Source: Corallococcus sp. AS-1-6
GTDB lineage: Bacteria > Myxococcota > Myxococcia > Myxococcales > Myxococcaceae
DNA length: 64,000 bases
Direction: 5' to 3'
Assembly: GCF_020037015.1 (NCBI RefSeq)
Contig: NZ_JAIQDE010000013.1
Location: 124,001-188,000, forward strand
Part shown: positions 49,135-57,866 of the stretch, in pieces
Layout of the letters: each line of letters begins with the position of its first letter
How positions within the stretch are numbered: the first letter of the stretch is position 1
The notes under the pieces: model-generated
What the model saw: the letters and a program-made list of their open reading frames with translations, nothing else
Database searches by the model: none
What the model was told of the DNA's origin: nothing
Made by a program: the position numbers and the translations under genes

Positions 49135-51684
49135 TCACGGTGAGAAGGGCGGGGCTCCAACCACCTGCGCGTCCTCACCGAACTCGGGGCCTTGGGGGGC
49201 TCTCACGACGGTGAGCACGGGCCGCGCTTGCGCAAGGGACGGGGTGAAGAGGGAGGGCTGGTCGGGGTCCGCGAACACGGTGGCGAAGTCCTCCGGGGCC
49301 AGGCCCCGCGCGAGCCGGGCCGCGAACGAGTCCTTGAGCAGGCGCACGTAGTACTCGACGTCGTAGTCGCGCGCGTCGTCGCCCGCGGGCTCGCCGGGCC
49401 CCGGGCGCGGGGCGGGCTCGCCGTCCTCGGTGAGCGCTTCGGGGAGCAGGCCCGCGCGGCCGCCGGTGGCGCGGTAGATGCGCACGCGCTCTCCCAGGGA
49501 CCAGTGCTCGCGGCCGTTCGTGAGCAGCGCTTCGTACGGCAGCTCCCTGCGCTGCTTGCGCGTGGCCAGGTACTGCGACGGGGACTTGGTCAGCCGCACC
49601 TGCGCGGAGACCTCGAAGGTGGGCACCTGGCGCCGCCGCAGCGCCATCACCGCGTCCACGTAGGTGTCGCGCACGGCGCGCACGTCGCCGGCCAGCAGGT
49701 GCTGGAGGGCGCGGCGCAGGAAGTCCTCGCCGTAGGGCTCCGCGCGGCTGGAGCGGAAGGCCACGCCGCGCAGCAGCAGCGGGCCCGCGTAGGGCTGGAG
49801 CGCGTAGTTCTTCGGTTCGTGGGACAGCATGGCGGCGTAGCGCCCGTCGAACTCCAGCTTCACGCGCGGCGGCAGCAGGCCCGCGACCTCCGCCACCACG
49901 CGGCGCTCGTCCGCCTCCGTCCAGGACTCCGGCACCGCGAAGTAGACGCCGTCCGTGTCGGCCTCCAGCAGCGTCACGCCCCGGTGCGCCAGCTCGCGGC
50001 ACATCAGGCCCAGCAGCTCGCGCCCGCGCCGCGTCACCTCGTTGGCGGCGTGCACGTCCGAGAAGCGGGTGAGGCCCACCGCGCCCAGGTAGCCGTAGGC
50101 GGAGTTGATCAGGATCTTCATCGCCGCCGAAATCGCTTCGTGCGTGTGGCGCTCCCGCGAGCCGGGCGGGGCCTTCTTCGCCTGGGCCTTCGCGTCCAGG
50201 CGCTGCTCCACCAGCCGGTCCACCAGCGCGAGCAGCGCGTTCAGCCGGTCGCGCTTCGGCCCGATGCGGTACTGGCGCATCAGCGACGGGTAGAGGCTGG
50301 CCACGTCCGCCTTCACGATGTGGCGCGCGACGCCGGTGGCGAACAGGTGCAGCGCCGCGCCGCTGTGGGAGGTGCCGTCGCCGGACTCGTGCGCCGGCAG
50401 CGCCGCGCCCGAGCGCACGTAGGCGCGCACCAGCAGCGGATCCAACACGCCCGTCGCGGGGCCCGCGTCCGCCAGCCGCTCGTAGCGCCGGGGGGCCATG
50501 CGCGCGAGCGCGAACGCCGCGCCGCCCAGCAGGTGCGCCAGCCCCGCCGCCTCCGTCACGTCCTCGCGCGCGTAGCGGCGCACGCGCTCCGGGTCCTTGA
50601 GGAAGACCTCGTGGATGCGCGCGCCGGGGATGAGCTCGCGGTCGGGCCCGGACAGGCCCAGGTGCCGCGCCACCGCCTTGAGGCCGTGGCCGGGCAGGTC
50701 GCGGGCGGCGAAGTCGTGGCGGCGCACGGCGTCCAGCGTGTCGATGAACTCGCGGCCGGGGACGGTGTAGCGCGCGCGGCGCATGGCGTCCGCGTCACGG
50801 CCCCCGGGGCCCCGGTTCAGCGCGGCGCCTCTCGCGGAGGGGCGGTGGCGCAGGCCCGGCAGCCCCGCGCGGCCCAGCGCCAGCGGCACGTTGAGCCGCT
50901 TCGCGCGCTGGTCCAGGAAGGGCAGGTCGAAGCCGTGCAGGTTGTGGTTCTCCACCACGTCGGGGTCCGCCTCGCGCAGGCGCGCGACCAGCCGGCGCAG
51001 GAGGTCCGCCTCGCCCGCGTCGCCGTCCTCCGTCACCTCCAGCGTCTCCGCGCGGCCGTCCGGGTCCCTCAGCGCCACGAGGAAGATGCGGTCCCGGGTG
51101 GGGTCCAGGCCGGTGGTCTCCAGGTCGAACTGGAGCCTCCGCAGGTCGTCGAACACCAGGTCGCGGAAGTACGTGCGGCCGGTGGCGACCAGGTACTGCT
51201 CCTCCGGCGGCAGCACCAGCGCCGCGGCCGGGCCCAGGTCGCGCAGGTGGCCCACGCGCCGGTCCAGCCGCTTCGACGCGCCCTTGAGCACCGCGGACGC
51301 CAGCGCGCGGCCGTCCTCCGCGCTGACGAGGAAGCGCAACGCGCCGGGCCCCTCCAGCTCCCGGTACGTCACGGCTCCTGGCACGGGCGGCGCCGGCGGC
51401 GGGCCCTCCGGACGGAGCGCGTCCCCCAGGTGCTCCAGGTCCTGGAGCGACGCGAGCAGCACCCAGGGGCGGTACCTCGCGTCCTCGCGCAGCCGCGCGT
51501 GCGTGCCCGGCTGCCGCTTCCAGACGAAGGCGCGCCCGTCCGGTTCCGCCCAGACGGACACGATGCCCGGCGTGGGGTCCCATCCCCACAACCACTCGTC
51601 CTCCAGCGGATGGGGCGGCGGGACCATGGGCGGGGACTCAGGGGGCGGAAGGCGCGGCGTGCGGGCGCTGCTCCGGGCGCTCAT
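49135..51684 (-). CDS. polB: Family B DNA polymerase (Pol II-like)
   Basis: 849 aa from ATG 51684 (ATG 51627 is also plausible). The 3'-5' exonuclease has ExoI FDLETTG, ExoII ENHNLHGFDLPFL and ExoIII YAREDVTEA. The polymerase has motif A KADVASLYPSLMRQ, motif B KILINSAYGYLG and motif C EADTDGVYF. So proofreading and synthesis sites are both complete. An Arg/Gly-rich insert (HRPSARGAALNRGPGGRDADAM) sits between ExoII and ExoIII. Bacterial family B enzymes such as E. coli Pol II act in damage bypass and restart. No SOS-type operator stands out at the start. It is divergent from the WYL regulator. Confidence 0.92.
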   Translation of the reverse strand: MSARSSARTPRLPPPESPPMVPPPHPLEDEWLWGWDPTPGIVSVWAEPDGRAFVWKRQPGTHARLREDARYRPWVLLASLQDLEHLGDALRPEGPPPAPPVPGAVTYRELEGPGALRFLVSAEDGRALASAVLKGASKRLDRRVGHLRDLGPAAALVLPPEEQYLVATGRTYFRDLVFDDLRRLQFDLETTGLDPTRDRIFLVALRDPDGRAETLEVTEDGDAGEADLLRRLVARLREADPDVVENHNLHGFDLPFLDQRAKRLNVPLALGRAGLPGLRHRPSARGAALNRGPGGRDADAMRRARYTVPGREFIDTLDAVRRHDFAARDLPGHGLKAVARHLGLSGPDRELIPGARIHEVFLKDPERVRRYAREDVTEAAGLAHLLGGAAFALARMAPRRYERLADAGPATGVLDPLLVRAYVRSGAALPAHESGDGTSHSGAALHLFATGVARHIVKADVASLYPSLMRQYRIGPKRDRLNALLALVDRLVEQRLDAKAQAKKAPPGSRERHTHEAISAAMKILINSAYGYLGAVGLTRFSDVHAANEVTRRGRELLGLMCRELAHRGVTLLEADTDGVYFAVPESWTEADERRVVAEVAGLLPPRVKLEFDGRYAAMLSHEPKNYALQPYAGPLLLRGVAFRSSRAEPYGEDFLRRALQHLLAGDVRAVRDTYVDAVMALRRRQVPTFEVSAQVRLTKSPSQYLATRKQRRELPYEALLTNGREHWSLGERVRIYRATGGRAGLLPEALTEDGEPAPRPGPGEPAGDDARDYDVEYYVRLLKDSFAARLARGLAPEDFATVFADPDQPSLFTPSLAQARPVLTVVRAPQGPEFGEDAQVVGAPPFSP

Positions 51685-51819
51685 AGGCGCGCGGGGGCCC
51701 GCTTCGCAAGGGTGGGCGGACAGGAGCGGCGTGGCGCTGTCGGGAGGGCTTCGCATCGCGGGTGCCTTGGCAGCAGCTTGAGGCCCCCGGCTGACAGCGG
51801 TATGTCAGGATTCACCGCC

Positions 51820-52455
51820 ATGCAGCGCACCGAGCGACTCTTCGCCCTCGCCGAGTACCTGAGGGGCCGCCGCACCGGCGTCACCGCGGAGGTGCTGGCG
51901 GAGCGCTTCAGCGTGACGGTGCGGACCATCTACCGGGACCTGGACGCGCTGCGCGCCGCGGCGCTGCCGGTGGGCGCGGAGCGGGGCCGGGGCGGTGGCT
52001 ACGCGCTGGACCGGGGCTACAGCCTGCCGCCGGTGAACTTCACCGCGCGCGAGGCGGCGCTGGTGGTGGCGCTGGGGCGGTTCGCCATCGACATGCGGCT
52101 GCTGCCCTTCACGGGGACGCTGGAGTCGGCGCTGGACAAGGTGCGCTCGGCGCTGTCCACGTCCGCGCAGCGGGAGCTGCTGGCCCGGCTGCGCGAGTTG
52201 ACGTTCCTGGGCGTGCCGTCGCTGCCCACGCGCAAGCCCGTGCGCGAGGCCCTGGAGCGCGCGTGGTTCGAGCGGCAGCCGCTGCGCATCACCTACGTGG
52301 ACGGCAACTTCCTGGAGACGGTGCGCGAGGTGCGCATCGAGTCCGTGGTGATGGACCGCCATGAGACACGGCTGGACGCGGTGGACCTCGCGTCCGGGGA
52401 GCGGCGCCACTTCCGGTTGGACCGCATCACCCGGGCGGAGGTGGTGGGCGCTTGA
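51820..52455 (+). CDS. HTH/WYL-family transcriptional regulator
   Basis: 211 aa from ATG 51820 with AGGA upstream; ATG 51802 in the same frame is the alternative. The N-terminus is an HTH_11 (DeoR-like) domain: RLFALAEYLRGRRTGVTAEVLAERFSVTVRTIYRDLDALR over about 5-45. A wing with GAERGRGGGYALD follows. The C-terminus has LRITYVDG and ESVVMDR, a short WYL domain that may bind a nucleic acid or small ligand. WYL regulators often respond to DNA damage or phage. Its gene is divergent from the polymerase gene, 135 bases apart, so it could control it; that is inference. Confidence 0.85.
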   Translation: MQRTERLFALAEYLRGRRTGVTAEVLAERFSVTVRTIYRDLDALRAAALPVGAERGRGGGYALDRGYSLPPVNFTAREAALVVALGRFAIDMRLLPFTGTLESALDKVRSALSTSAQRELLARLRELTFLGVPSLPTRKPVREALERAWFERQPLRITYVDGNFLETVREVRIESVVMDRHETRLDAVDLASGERRHFRLDRITRAEVVGA

Positions 52456-52467
52456 AGCGCCCCGGAC

Positions 52468-52492
52468 GGCGCCGCGCTCCTGGCGCGGCGCC
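52468..52492. terminator. Bidirectional hairpin terminator
   Basis: GGCGCCGCGC (52468-52477) and GCGCGGCGCC (52483-52492) form a perfect 10-base stem with a 5-base loop, between the convergent WYL regulator and tail-collar genes. Confidence 0.65.
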
Positions 52493-52507
52493 CTTCCTCC
52501 GGGGACC

Positions 52508-53032
52508 TCAGCCGCGCGAGGGGTAGACGCCTTCCGTCGCGATGATGAAGTTCACGCAGGTGTACGGGTTCTGGACGGGCACGGGCTGGCTGCCGCCGGC
52601 GATGCCCACGGCCTGGGCGCCCATCACCGTGCTGGGCGTCGTCGAGTAGGGCGTGGGGGTGCTGCCCGGGGGATAGGCCGCGAGGTACGCGCCCTCCGGG
52701 CTCTCCGAGTTGCCCTCCTGCATGCTGGCCATCAGCGGGTGGGTGTGCGCGGGCATCTGCGTCGAGATGAGCGTCACCGACGGCTGGCCGGACGCCTCAC
52801 CCAGCGTGTGCGGCGCGAGCCCGGGGCCCTGGCCGGGCGCCATGGGGAAGCGGCCGCGCAGGTCCGGCAGCGCGAACGTCGTCCTGCCATCGCCACCGTA
52901 GGTGGTGCCCAGGATGCTGAAGAGCGCCTGGTTCTGCGCGATGGAGAGCAAGGCGCCGTTGCAGAAGAGCCAGCCCTTCGGCGCGAAGTCGCCTCCAAAC
53001 ATGATGATCTGCCCAATGTACGGCTCGGACAT
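52508..53032 (-). CDS. Phage tail collar domain protein, MdpB-like
   Basis: 174 aa from ATG 53032. The whole protein is the tail-collar/microcystin-dependent (MdpB) family form: YIGQIIMFGGDFAPKGWLFCNGALL, FSILGTTYGGDGRTTFALPDLRGR and HTLGEASGQPSVTL, then HTHP and a C-terminal CVNFIIATEGVYP. These domains trimerise at phage fibre tips and appear in many bacteria as single genes of unclear role. No other phage genes are present, so it is not a prophage remnant. It is divergent from the collagen-like lipoprotein, another trimeric-fibre type protein. Confidence 0.88.
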   Translation of the reverse strand: MSEPYIGQIIMFGGDFAPKGWLFCNGALLSIAQNQALFSILGTTYGGDGRTTFALPDLRGRFPMAPGQGPGLAPHTLGEASGQPSVTLISTQMPAHTHPLMASMQEGNSESPEGAYLAAYPPGSTPTPYSTTPSTVMGAQAVGIAGGSQPVPVQNPYTCVNFIIATEGVYPSRG

Positions 53033-53216
53033 GGTGCCCCCGGGTGTGACGGATTGTGTGAGCCGGCGAACAGACCATGGGCGGCCACGCGATGAAAGAG
53101 CGCGGCGCGTCATCAGGGAAACCAACCCAGCGTGTGCGTAGGTTCACAGTTCGTGAGAGCATGGATTCCTACGCCGCACGTCACCGCGGCGGCTGTCCTT
53201 GGGGAGGACCTGTTCC

Positions 53217-55076
53217 ATGTCACTTCGAGCTTTCGTGCCCCTGCATGGGGTGTTCTCGCGGTTCCGCGTGCTGTCGCTCTGCGCGACGTTGATGGTGACC
53301 GCCTGCACGGAGGGGACGGCGGGTGATGGCCCGGCGGGACCGGAGGGGCCTCCGGGGCCCGCGGGCGCGACGGGTCCCCAGGGGCCTGCCGGCCCACGAG
53401 GTGAGAAGGGCGCCACGGGTGAACCCGGCCTGATGGGTCCCGAGGGGCCGCCGGGCCTGTCAGGTGCCCAGGGCGAGCCCGGTCCCCAGGGGCCGCAGGG
53501 CATGCAGGGGCCGGCGGGCGCGATGGGGCCGCAGGGGCCCATGGGCCTGACGGGGCCCATGGGGCCTCAGGGCGCGGTGGGGCCCACGGGGCCAACGGGC
53601 GCGAAGGGTGACACGGGCGCGAAGGGCGACACGGGCCCGGCAGGCCCGAAGGGTGACACGGGCGACATCGGTCCCGCGGGCCCGAAGGGTGACACGGGCG
53701 CGACGGGCGCGACGGGCGCGGTCGGCCCCGCTGGAGCGACCGGCCCCGCGGGTCCCCAGGGGCCGCAGGGTGACACGGGCGCGACAGGGCCCACGGGCGC
53801 GACCGGCGCGATTGGCCCCGCTGGAGCGACCGGCCCCGCGGGTCCGCAGGGGCCGAAGGGTGACACGGGCGCGACGGGCGCGACGGGCGCGATTGGGCCC
53901 GCTGGAGCGACCGGCCCCGCGGGTCCGCAGGGCCCGAAGGGTGACACGGGCGCGACAGGCGCGGCCGGGCCTGCTGGAGCGACCGGCCCCGCGGGTCCGC
54001 AGGGGCCCGCGGGCGTCGCGGGTCCCCAGGGGCCTCAGGGCCCCACTGGCGCGATCGGCCCCGCCGGGGCGACCGGCCCCGCGGGTCCCCAGGGGCTCAC
54101 GGGTTCCACGGGAGCGCAGGGGCCGCAGGGGCCCGCGGGCACGCAGGGGCTCTACGGTGACGGCTCGGCGGGGGCGTTCAACGTGGGCTCGGGCCAGACG
54201 GTGGACCTCTCCACCGCGGCGGGCGTGTCCTCGCTGCCCTCGGGCTACAACCTCCAGTTCAGCACCATCACCATCGCGGGGACGCTCAAGGTCCCCAGCG
54301 GTACGGTGCTGCGCGCCACGGGGGACATCACCGTGTCCGGGACAATCACGGTGCTGCCCGAGGCGGAGGACCTGGGCGGCGGAGAGGCCCCCCCGGGGAT
54401 CGCCCGGACGGCCGCGGGCACCTACCACGGTGGCGCGGGCCTGACGGCCTTCCAGGCTGCCCAGGTCCGCCGGGTCCAATCCGCGTCGGGTGGCGCGGGA
54501 GCCCGGCTCTACGCGGGCCCGAGCGCCGACGGCGGAGCGGGTGGCGGCTCGCTGCTGCTGGTCTCGCGCACCAACATCCGGATCACCTCGGGTGCGGTCA
54601 TCAACGCGAAGGGCGAGGGCGGCACGAACCCGCAGACGGCCGGCGCGTCCATCGTGGGCACGGGCGGCGGCGGCGGCGGCGTCGTGCTGGTCGCGGCGAA
54701 GGGGAGCATCATCCTGGCCGGCTCCATCCTCGTGTCGGGCGGCAAGGGCGCGGACGGCTTCAACGGCAACGGCGGTACGGGTGAAGGCGGTGGCGGTGGC
54801 GGTGGCGGTGGCATCGTCCACCTCATCTCCCCGGTGTCCGCCACCGTGACGGGAAGCGTGGATGTGACGGGGGGCGCGGGGGGCGCCAACGCGGCGGCCG
54901 TTTCGCCCTCGACCACCATCCTCTCGGCCGGTGGCGGCGGTGGCAGCGGCGGCAACGGCGGCAACGCGGGCGGTATCATCCCGAGCACGACGACGAACGC
55001 GACCGCCGCCTCGGGGACGCCGGGCCACTTCCTCCAGACCATCGCCCCGGAGCCCGAGACGCTGCTGGGGCTGTAG
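53217..55076 (+). CDS. Collagen-like repeat lipoprotein
   Basis: 619 aa from ATG 53217 with GGGGAGG 8 bases upstream; the open frame begins earlier at a TTG. The signal peptide ends in lipobox VTAC (Cys30). Residues 38-310 are 91 uninterrupted Gly-X-Y triplets rich in [12 protein letters not shown] and GDT, which should form a collagen triple helix. The C-terminal 300 residues are beta-rich with Gly-rich stretches ([15 protein letters not shown]) and repeated IRITSG and ILVSGG strands, perhaps a beta-helix. Expected place: outer membrane surface, as a trimeric stalk with a beta head. No sortase or anchor domain. Function may be adhesion or matrix. Confidence 0.88.
   Translation: MSLRAFVPLHGVFSRFRVLSLCATLMVTACTEGTAGDGPAGPEGPPGPAGATGPQGPAGPRGEKGATGEPGLMGPEGPPGLSGAQGEPGPQGPQGMQGPAGAMGPQGPMGLTGPMGPQGAVGPTGPTGAKGDTGAKGDTGPAGPKGDTGDIGPAGPKGDTGATGATGAVGPAGATGPAGPQGPQGDTGATGPTGATGAIGPAGATGPAGPQGPKGDTGATGATGAIGPAGATGPAGPQGPKGDTGATGAAGPAGATGPAGPQGPAGVAGPQGPQGPTGAIGPAGATGPAGPQGLTGSTGAQGPQGPAGTQGLYGDGSAGAFNVGSGQTVDLSTAAGVSSLPSGYNLQFSTITIAGTLKVPSGTVLRATGDITVSGTITVLPEAEDLGGGEAPPGIARTAAGTYHGGAGLTAFQAAQVRRVQSASGGAGARLYAGPSADGGAGGGSLLLVSRTNIRITSGAVINAKGEGGTNPQTAGASIVGTGGGGGGVVLVAAKGSIILAGSILVSGGKGADGFNGNGGTGEGGGGGGGGGIVHLISPVSATVTGSVDVTGGAGGANAAAVSPSTTILSAGGGGGSGGNGGNAGGIIPSTTTNATAASGTPGHFLQTIAPEPETLLGL
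53328..54146 (+). repeat. Collagen Gly-X-Y repeat tract with 72-90-base DNA units
   Basis: 91 consecutive Gly-X-Y codons. At the DNA level a block containing CTGGAGCGAC returns at 53731, 53821, 53902 and 53974, and in changed form near 54062. The spacings are 90, 81, 72 and about 88-90 bases. The near-identical blocks suggest recent expansion by recombination or slippage. Confidence 0.9.
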
Positions 55077-55090
55077 GCGCAAGGCCTCAC

Positions 55091-55120
55091 GGAGCCGGCG
55101 GGCTCACCCGCCGCCGGTTC
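55091..55120. terminator. Hairpin between convergent genes
   Basis: CCGGCGGG (55095-55102) pairs with CCCGCCG plus CGG (55107-55117) around CTCA with one bulge, 18 bases past the collagen-like gene stop and across the GNAT stop. Likely shared terminator. Confidence 0.5.
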
Positions 55121-55625
55121 CCGCATCGCCCTCCGGAGCCCGCCACTGGAGCTCCCGGTACGGCGACGCCGGGTCGCTTCCCGGCACGGGCGTGAAGCCG
55201 TGCCGGGTGTAGAGCCGCAGCGCCGGATTGTCGCGCGTGACGTGCAGCCGCACGGGCACGCGCGCCCGCGCCGCCTCCGCTTGAAGCGCTTCCAGCAGGT
55301 GCGTGCCCAGGCCCTGTCCCCGCCGCGCGGGCAGCAGGGTCACGTCCACCAGCAGCAGCTCCGTGGCGGTGCGCACGAGCCACTGGCGGCCCACGGGCAC
55401 TCCCTCCACTTCGACGATGGCGTGGCCCCCCGGGGCGTAGGTCGCCGCGTAGTGGCGGGCCTGGGCCTGGTGCTGCATGCGCAGGAACAGCTCCGCTTGC
55501 GCGGGCGGCCAGCCCCAGGCGGCCAGCTCCTGTTCGCGCGTGCTCGCGTAGAGCGTGAAGAGGAACGGTTCGTCCGCGGGCGTGACCGTGCGCAGGCGGG
55601 GCGCGAAGGGTGGGGGTGTCGTCAC
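55104..55625 (-). CDS. GNAT family N-acetyltransferase
   Basis: 173 aa from GTG 55625, GGAGG about 11 bases upstream. Motif A is LLPARRGQGLGTHLLEALQAEA (R/Q-x-x-G-x-G), then RLHVTRDNPALRLYTRHGF, the usual end of GNAT domains. It moves acetyl from acetyl-CoA to an unknown amine. The gene stands alone. The open frame upstream of 55625 is not protein-like. Confidence 0.85.
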   Translation of the reverse strand: MTTPPPFAPRLRTVTPADEPFLFTLYASTREQELAAWGWPPAQAELFLRMQHQAQARHYAATYAPGGHAIVEVEGVPVGRQWLVRTATELLLVDVTLLPARRGQGLGTHLLEALQAEAARARVPVRLHVTRDNPALRLYTRHGFTPVPGSDPASPYRELQWRAPEGDAGTGGG

Positions 55626-55785
55626 GGCGGGGAATCCTCCCACGCCGCGCGAGCCCGGGGCGAATGGGGGCGCCGGGACTGGTCCGCCTGTCCGCGGCGA
55701 CCCGCGCGAACCTGTCCGACAGTCGGACACCCGCCGTCCCCGGCAACCGGCCCCCGCACGCTCCAGCCGTGAGGCGCGGGCGGCG

Positions 55786-56256
55786 TCAGGACTTCTTCGC
55801 GCGCTTCCGGGTCGCGGGCTTCCGCGCCGTCGCGCGGCGGGCGGCCACGGCGGTCCGCGTCTTCTTGGCGCCGGAGCGTTTGGCGGCGGGCTTCGCGCGC
55901 TCCTGCGTCGCGTGGTAGCGCTCCAGGAGCTTCGTGCCCTTGGTGGCGAGCCGCTTCGCCCCAGCATTGTCCTTCGGCACGGGCTCACCCCAGGCGCGGG
56001 CGGACAGGGCGAGGCGCGTGGGCTTGCCCTGGTCATCCACCATGGGCCCGCGCGGGTGCGCGAAGTGGCGGCGCAGGAAGCTGCCCTTCCTGCGCAGCTT
56101 CTCCGGCGTGTCCGCCTTGCCCTTCACGCCGGGCTTGAGGTTCGCGCCTTCCTTCTCGTGGAACCACTCGCGGCCCGCCGCGGTGAGGCCGCCCTTCGGA
56201 TCCTTCAGGCGCCGCGTCCGCGTGACGCTCTTGCGAGTGGGGGAACGGGTCGGCAT
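55786..56256 (-). CDS. Basic protein with DUF6321-like core and Lys/Arg/Ala tail
   Basis: 156 aa from ATG 56256 with AGGAG upstream. The core, about 14-90, has DPKGGLTAAGREWF, NLKPGVKGKADTPEKLRRKGSFLRRHF and GKPTRLALSARAWGEPVP, a conserved block I recall as DUF6321. Residues about 117-156 are a Lys/Arg/Ala tail like histone H1 (KPAAKRSGAKKTRT, ARKPATRKRAKKS). Strong net positive charge suggests binding to DNA or RNA. No enzyme motif is visible. Stands alone. Confidence 0.72.
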   Translation of the reverse strand: MPTRSPTRKSVTRTRRLKDPKGGLTAAGREWFHEKEGANLKPGVKGKADTPEKLRRKGSFLRRHFAHPRGPMVDDQGKPTRLALSARAWGEPVPKDNAGAKRLATKGTKLLERYHATQERAKPAAKRSGAKKTRTAVAARRATARKPATRKRAKKS

Positions 56257-56350
56257 CGGGCGTGCTCCTCTTTGAACGGCGGTGGAGGCTTCCGCAGGAG
56301 AGGTAGGTCGTCCCGGCCGGGTTGGCACGACGTGACAGGCCGCCTGCTCC

Positions 56351-57778
56351 CTACGGCGTGGCGCTCGCCTCCGGAGGCACCAGCGAGTCCGCCAGCGCAC
56401 GCAGGGCCCGCGCATGCGAGTGCCACGGGTCCTCGCTCTTGAAGACCTCCAGCGGGCGCTGGGGCGGCAGGCCTCGGGCCTCGTAGTCCTGGCCCCGCGC
56501 GTCGGCGTAGTGCTCGTTCGACAGGTGCACCGTCCATCCGTTGGGCAGCGGCTTGACGAGCATGTCGGAGAACGCGCCCCGCGTGGCCGTGCCCACGTGG
56601 ACGACGTTCGGGAGTGCCCGCAGGGCGAGCGTGAGGACCTCGCCCGCGCTCACCGTGATGTCGCTGGTCACCACGTACACCGGCCCGTGGAAGGACGGAC
56701 GCGGCGAGGGCTGGAGGGTGAACTCCTGCGGCGGCACGTCCTTCGCGCCCGTGGCCCACTTGGAATACGCGCGCCGGGGCTCGGCCGTGAAGCGCTCCGC
56801 GATGGCGCGGACCACGGCGTCGTGGCCACCCCGGTTGTTGCTCACGTCCAGGATGAGCGCGTCCGCCCCCGCGAAGGCCGTCAGCGCCTCGTCCAGCACC
56901 GGCTCCAGCGCGGCCAGTTCCTGCGCCAGCGTGGGCGCCTGTTCTTCCGTCCCGGCGACGAAGCCGCCCATCGTCAGCAGGTTGAGGTAGGCGACGCGGG
57001 GCGCGGCGAAGCCCCACAGGACGCGCTGGTTTCCGACGTGATGTCCCTCGCCGCGCAGCACCGTCTGGAGGATGCCGTCGCGGTAGGCGCGCATCCACTC
57101 GCGCTGCACGTCGCGCGGGGGGCGCGCCATCGACTCGGCCGCCATCGCCAGCGTCGCGAGCGTGCCCGTGGGGCGGGGCTCGTACTTCAGCGTGTCCGGG
57201 TCCGCGTCGCCCGCGAGCAGCTCCACGTGCGCGTCGTTCAGCGAACGGAGCGCGTCCGCGAAGAGGGTGAACAGCGCGCGGCGGTCCATGTCCGGCGTCA
57301 CCCGCGAGCGCTGCGCGTCCAGGCGGGCCAGCCAGTCCGGGTCCCGCTGGGGGAAGGCGGCGTAGTGCTCCGCGAAGGTCGCCCGGAACACGTCGAACAG
57401 CTCCAGCGCGCTCCACGTGCGCGGCGTGTCGCAGCCGGCGGGCAGGGCGGCCAGGCGGTCGAAGCGGTAGCGCGTCTCCCCTGGTGCGCCGAGGAAGTCC
57501 CGGACGTCCGCCGACGGCCCCGGCTCCTGGATCCCGAACAGCTCCTTCAGCTCCGCGGGCGAGGACGGATCCGGATGGCACCCCGCCGCCGTCTCGTGGT
57601 GCAGGCGCATGCCCTCCGGCGTCACCGTGAGCAGCCATCCATAGCCGCGCGAGCGCCACACGCCGGACCCCTCCGGGGCGCGGGTCCCCGACGCGGCGTG
57701 CGGCGTGGCACACGCGGCGAGCAGCCCCGCGAGCACGAGGAGGACGGCCCCGCGCCAGCGCCCCCCACCCCCCGACAC
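56351..57778 (-). CDS. S41 family (C-terminal processing peptidase-like) lipoprotein
   Basis: 475 aa from GTG 57778, the start that gives a lipoprotein signal (GAVLLVLAGLLAAC). No ATG fits; the frame is open to 58003 but overlaps cstA. The C-terminal half is an S41 fold: ALILDVSNNRGGHDAVV (DxRxNxGG form), VVTSDITVSAGEVLTLAL with the likely catalytic Ser, and TATRGAFSDML with the region of the Lys/Arg partner. A PDZ domain is not obvious. It may be a tricorn/CPP-type periplasmic protease. It is divergent from cstA across about 90 bases. Confidence 0.82.
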   Translation of the reverse strand: MSGGGGRWRGAVLLVLAGLLAACATPHAASGTRAPEGSGVWRSRGYGWLLTVTPEGMRLHHETAAGCHPDPSSPAELKELFGIQEPGPSADVRDFLGAPGETRYRFDRLAALPAGCDTPRTWSALELFDVFRATFAEHYAAFPQRDPDWLARLDAQRSRVTPDMDRRALFTLFADALRSLNDAHVELLAGDADPDTLKYEPRPTGTLATLAMAAESMARPPRDVQREWMRAYRDGILQTVLRGEGHHVGNQRVLWGFAAPRVAYLNLLTMGGFVAGTEEQAPTLAQELAALEPVLDEALTAFAGADALILDVSNNRGGHDAVVRAIAERFTAEPRRAYSKWATGAKDVPPQEFTLQPSPRPSFHGPVYVVTSDITVSAGEVLTLALRALPNVVHVGTATRGAFSDMLVKPLPNGWTVHLSNEHYADARGQDYEARGLPPQRPLEVFKSEDPWHSHARALRALADSLVPPEASATP

Positions 57779-57866
57779 CCCACCGCGAGCGGGCCGGGGG
57801 GACGCGGGGCGTGCGCTATAAACCTCGCGCGGGGTGGGGGTGGCCTGCCCGCGGATGGGAGACAGC

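Noticed and set aside
49192-51819. Long plus-strand extension upstream of the WYL regulator
   Set aside because: Only the last 211 residues are protein-like. The rest is antisense to the DNA polymerase gene.
52508-53032. Prophage remnant
   Set aside because: A single tail-collar gene without capsid, integrase, terminase or lysis genes. MdpB-like genes often stand alone.
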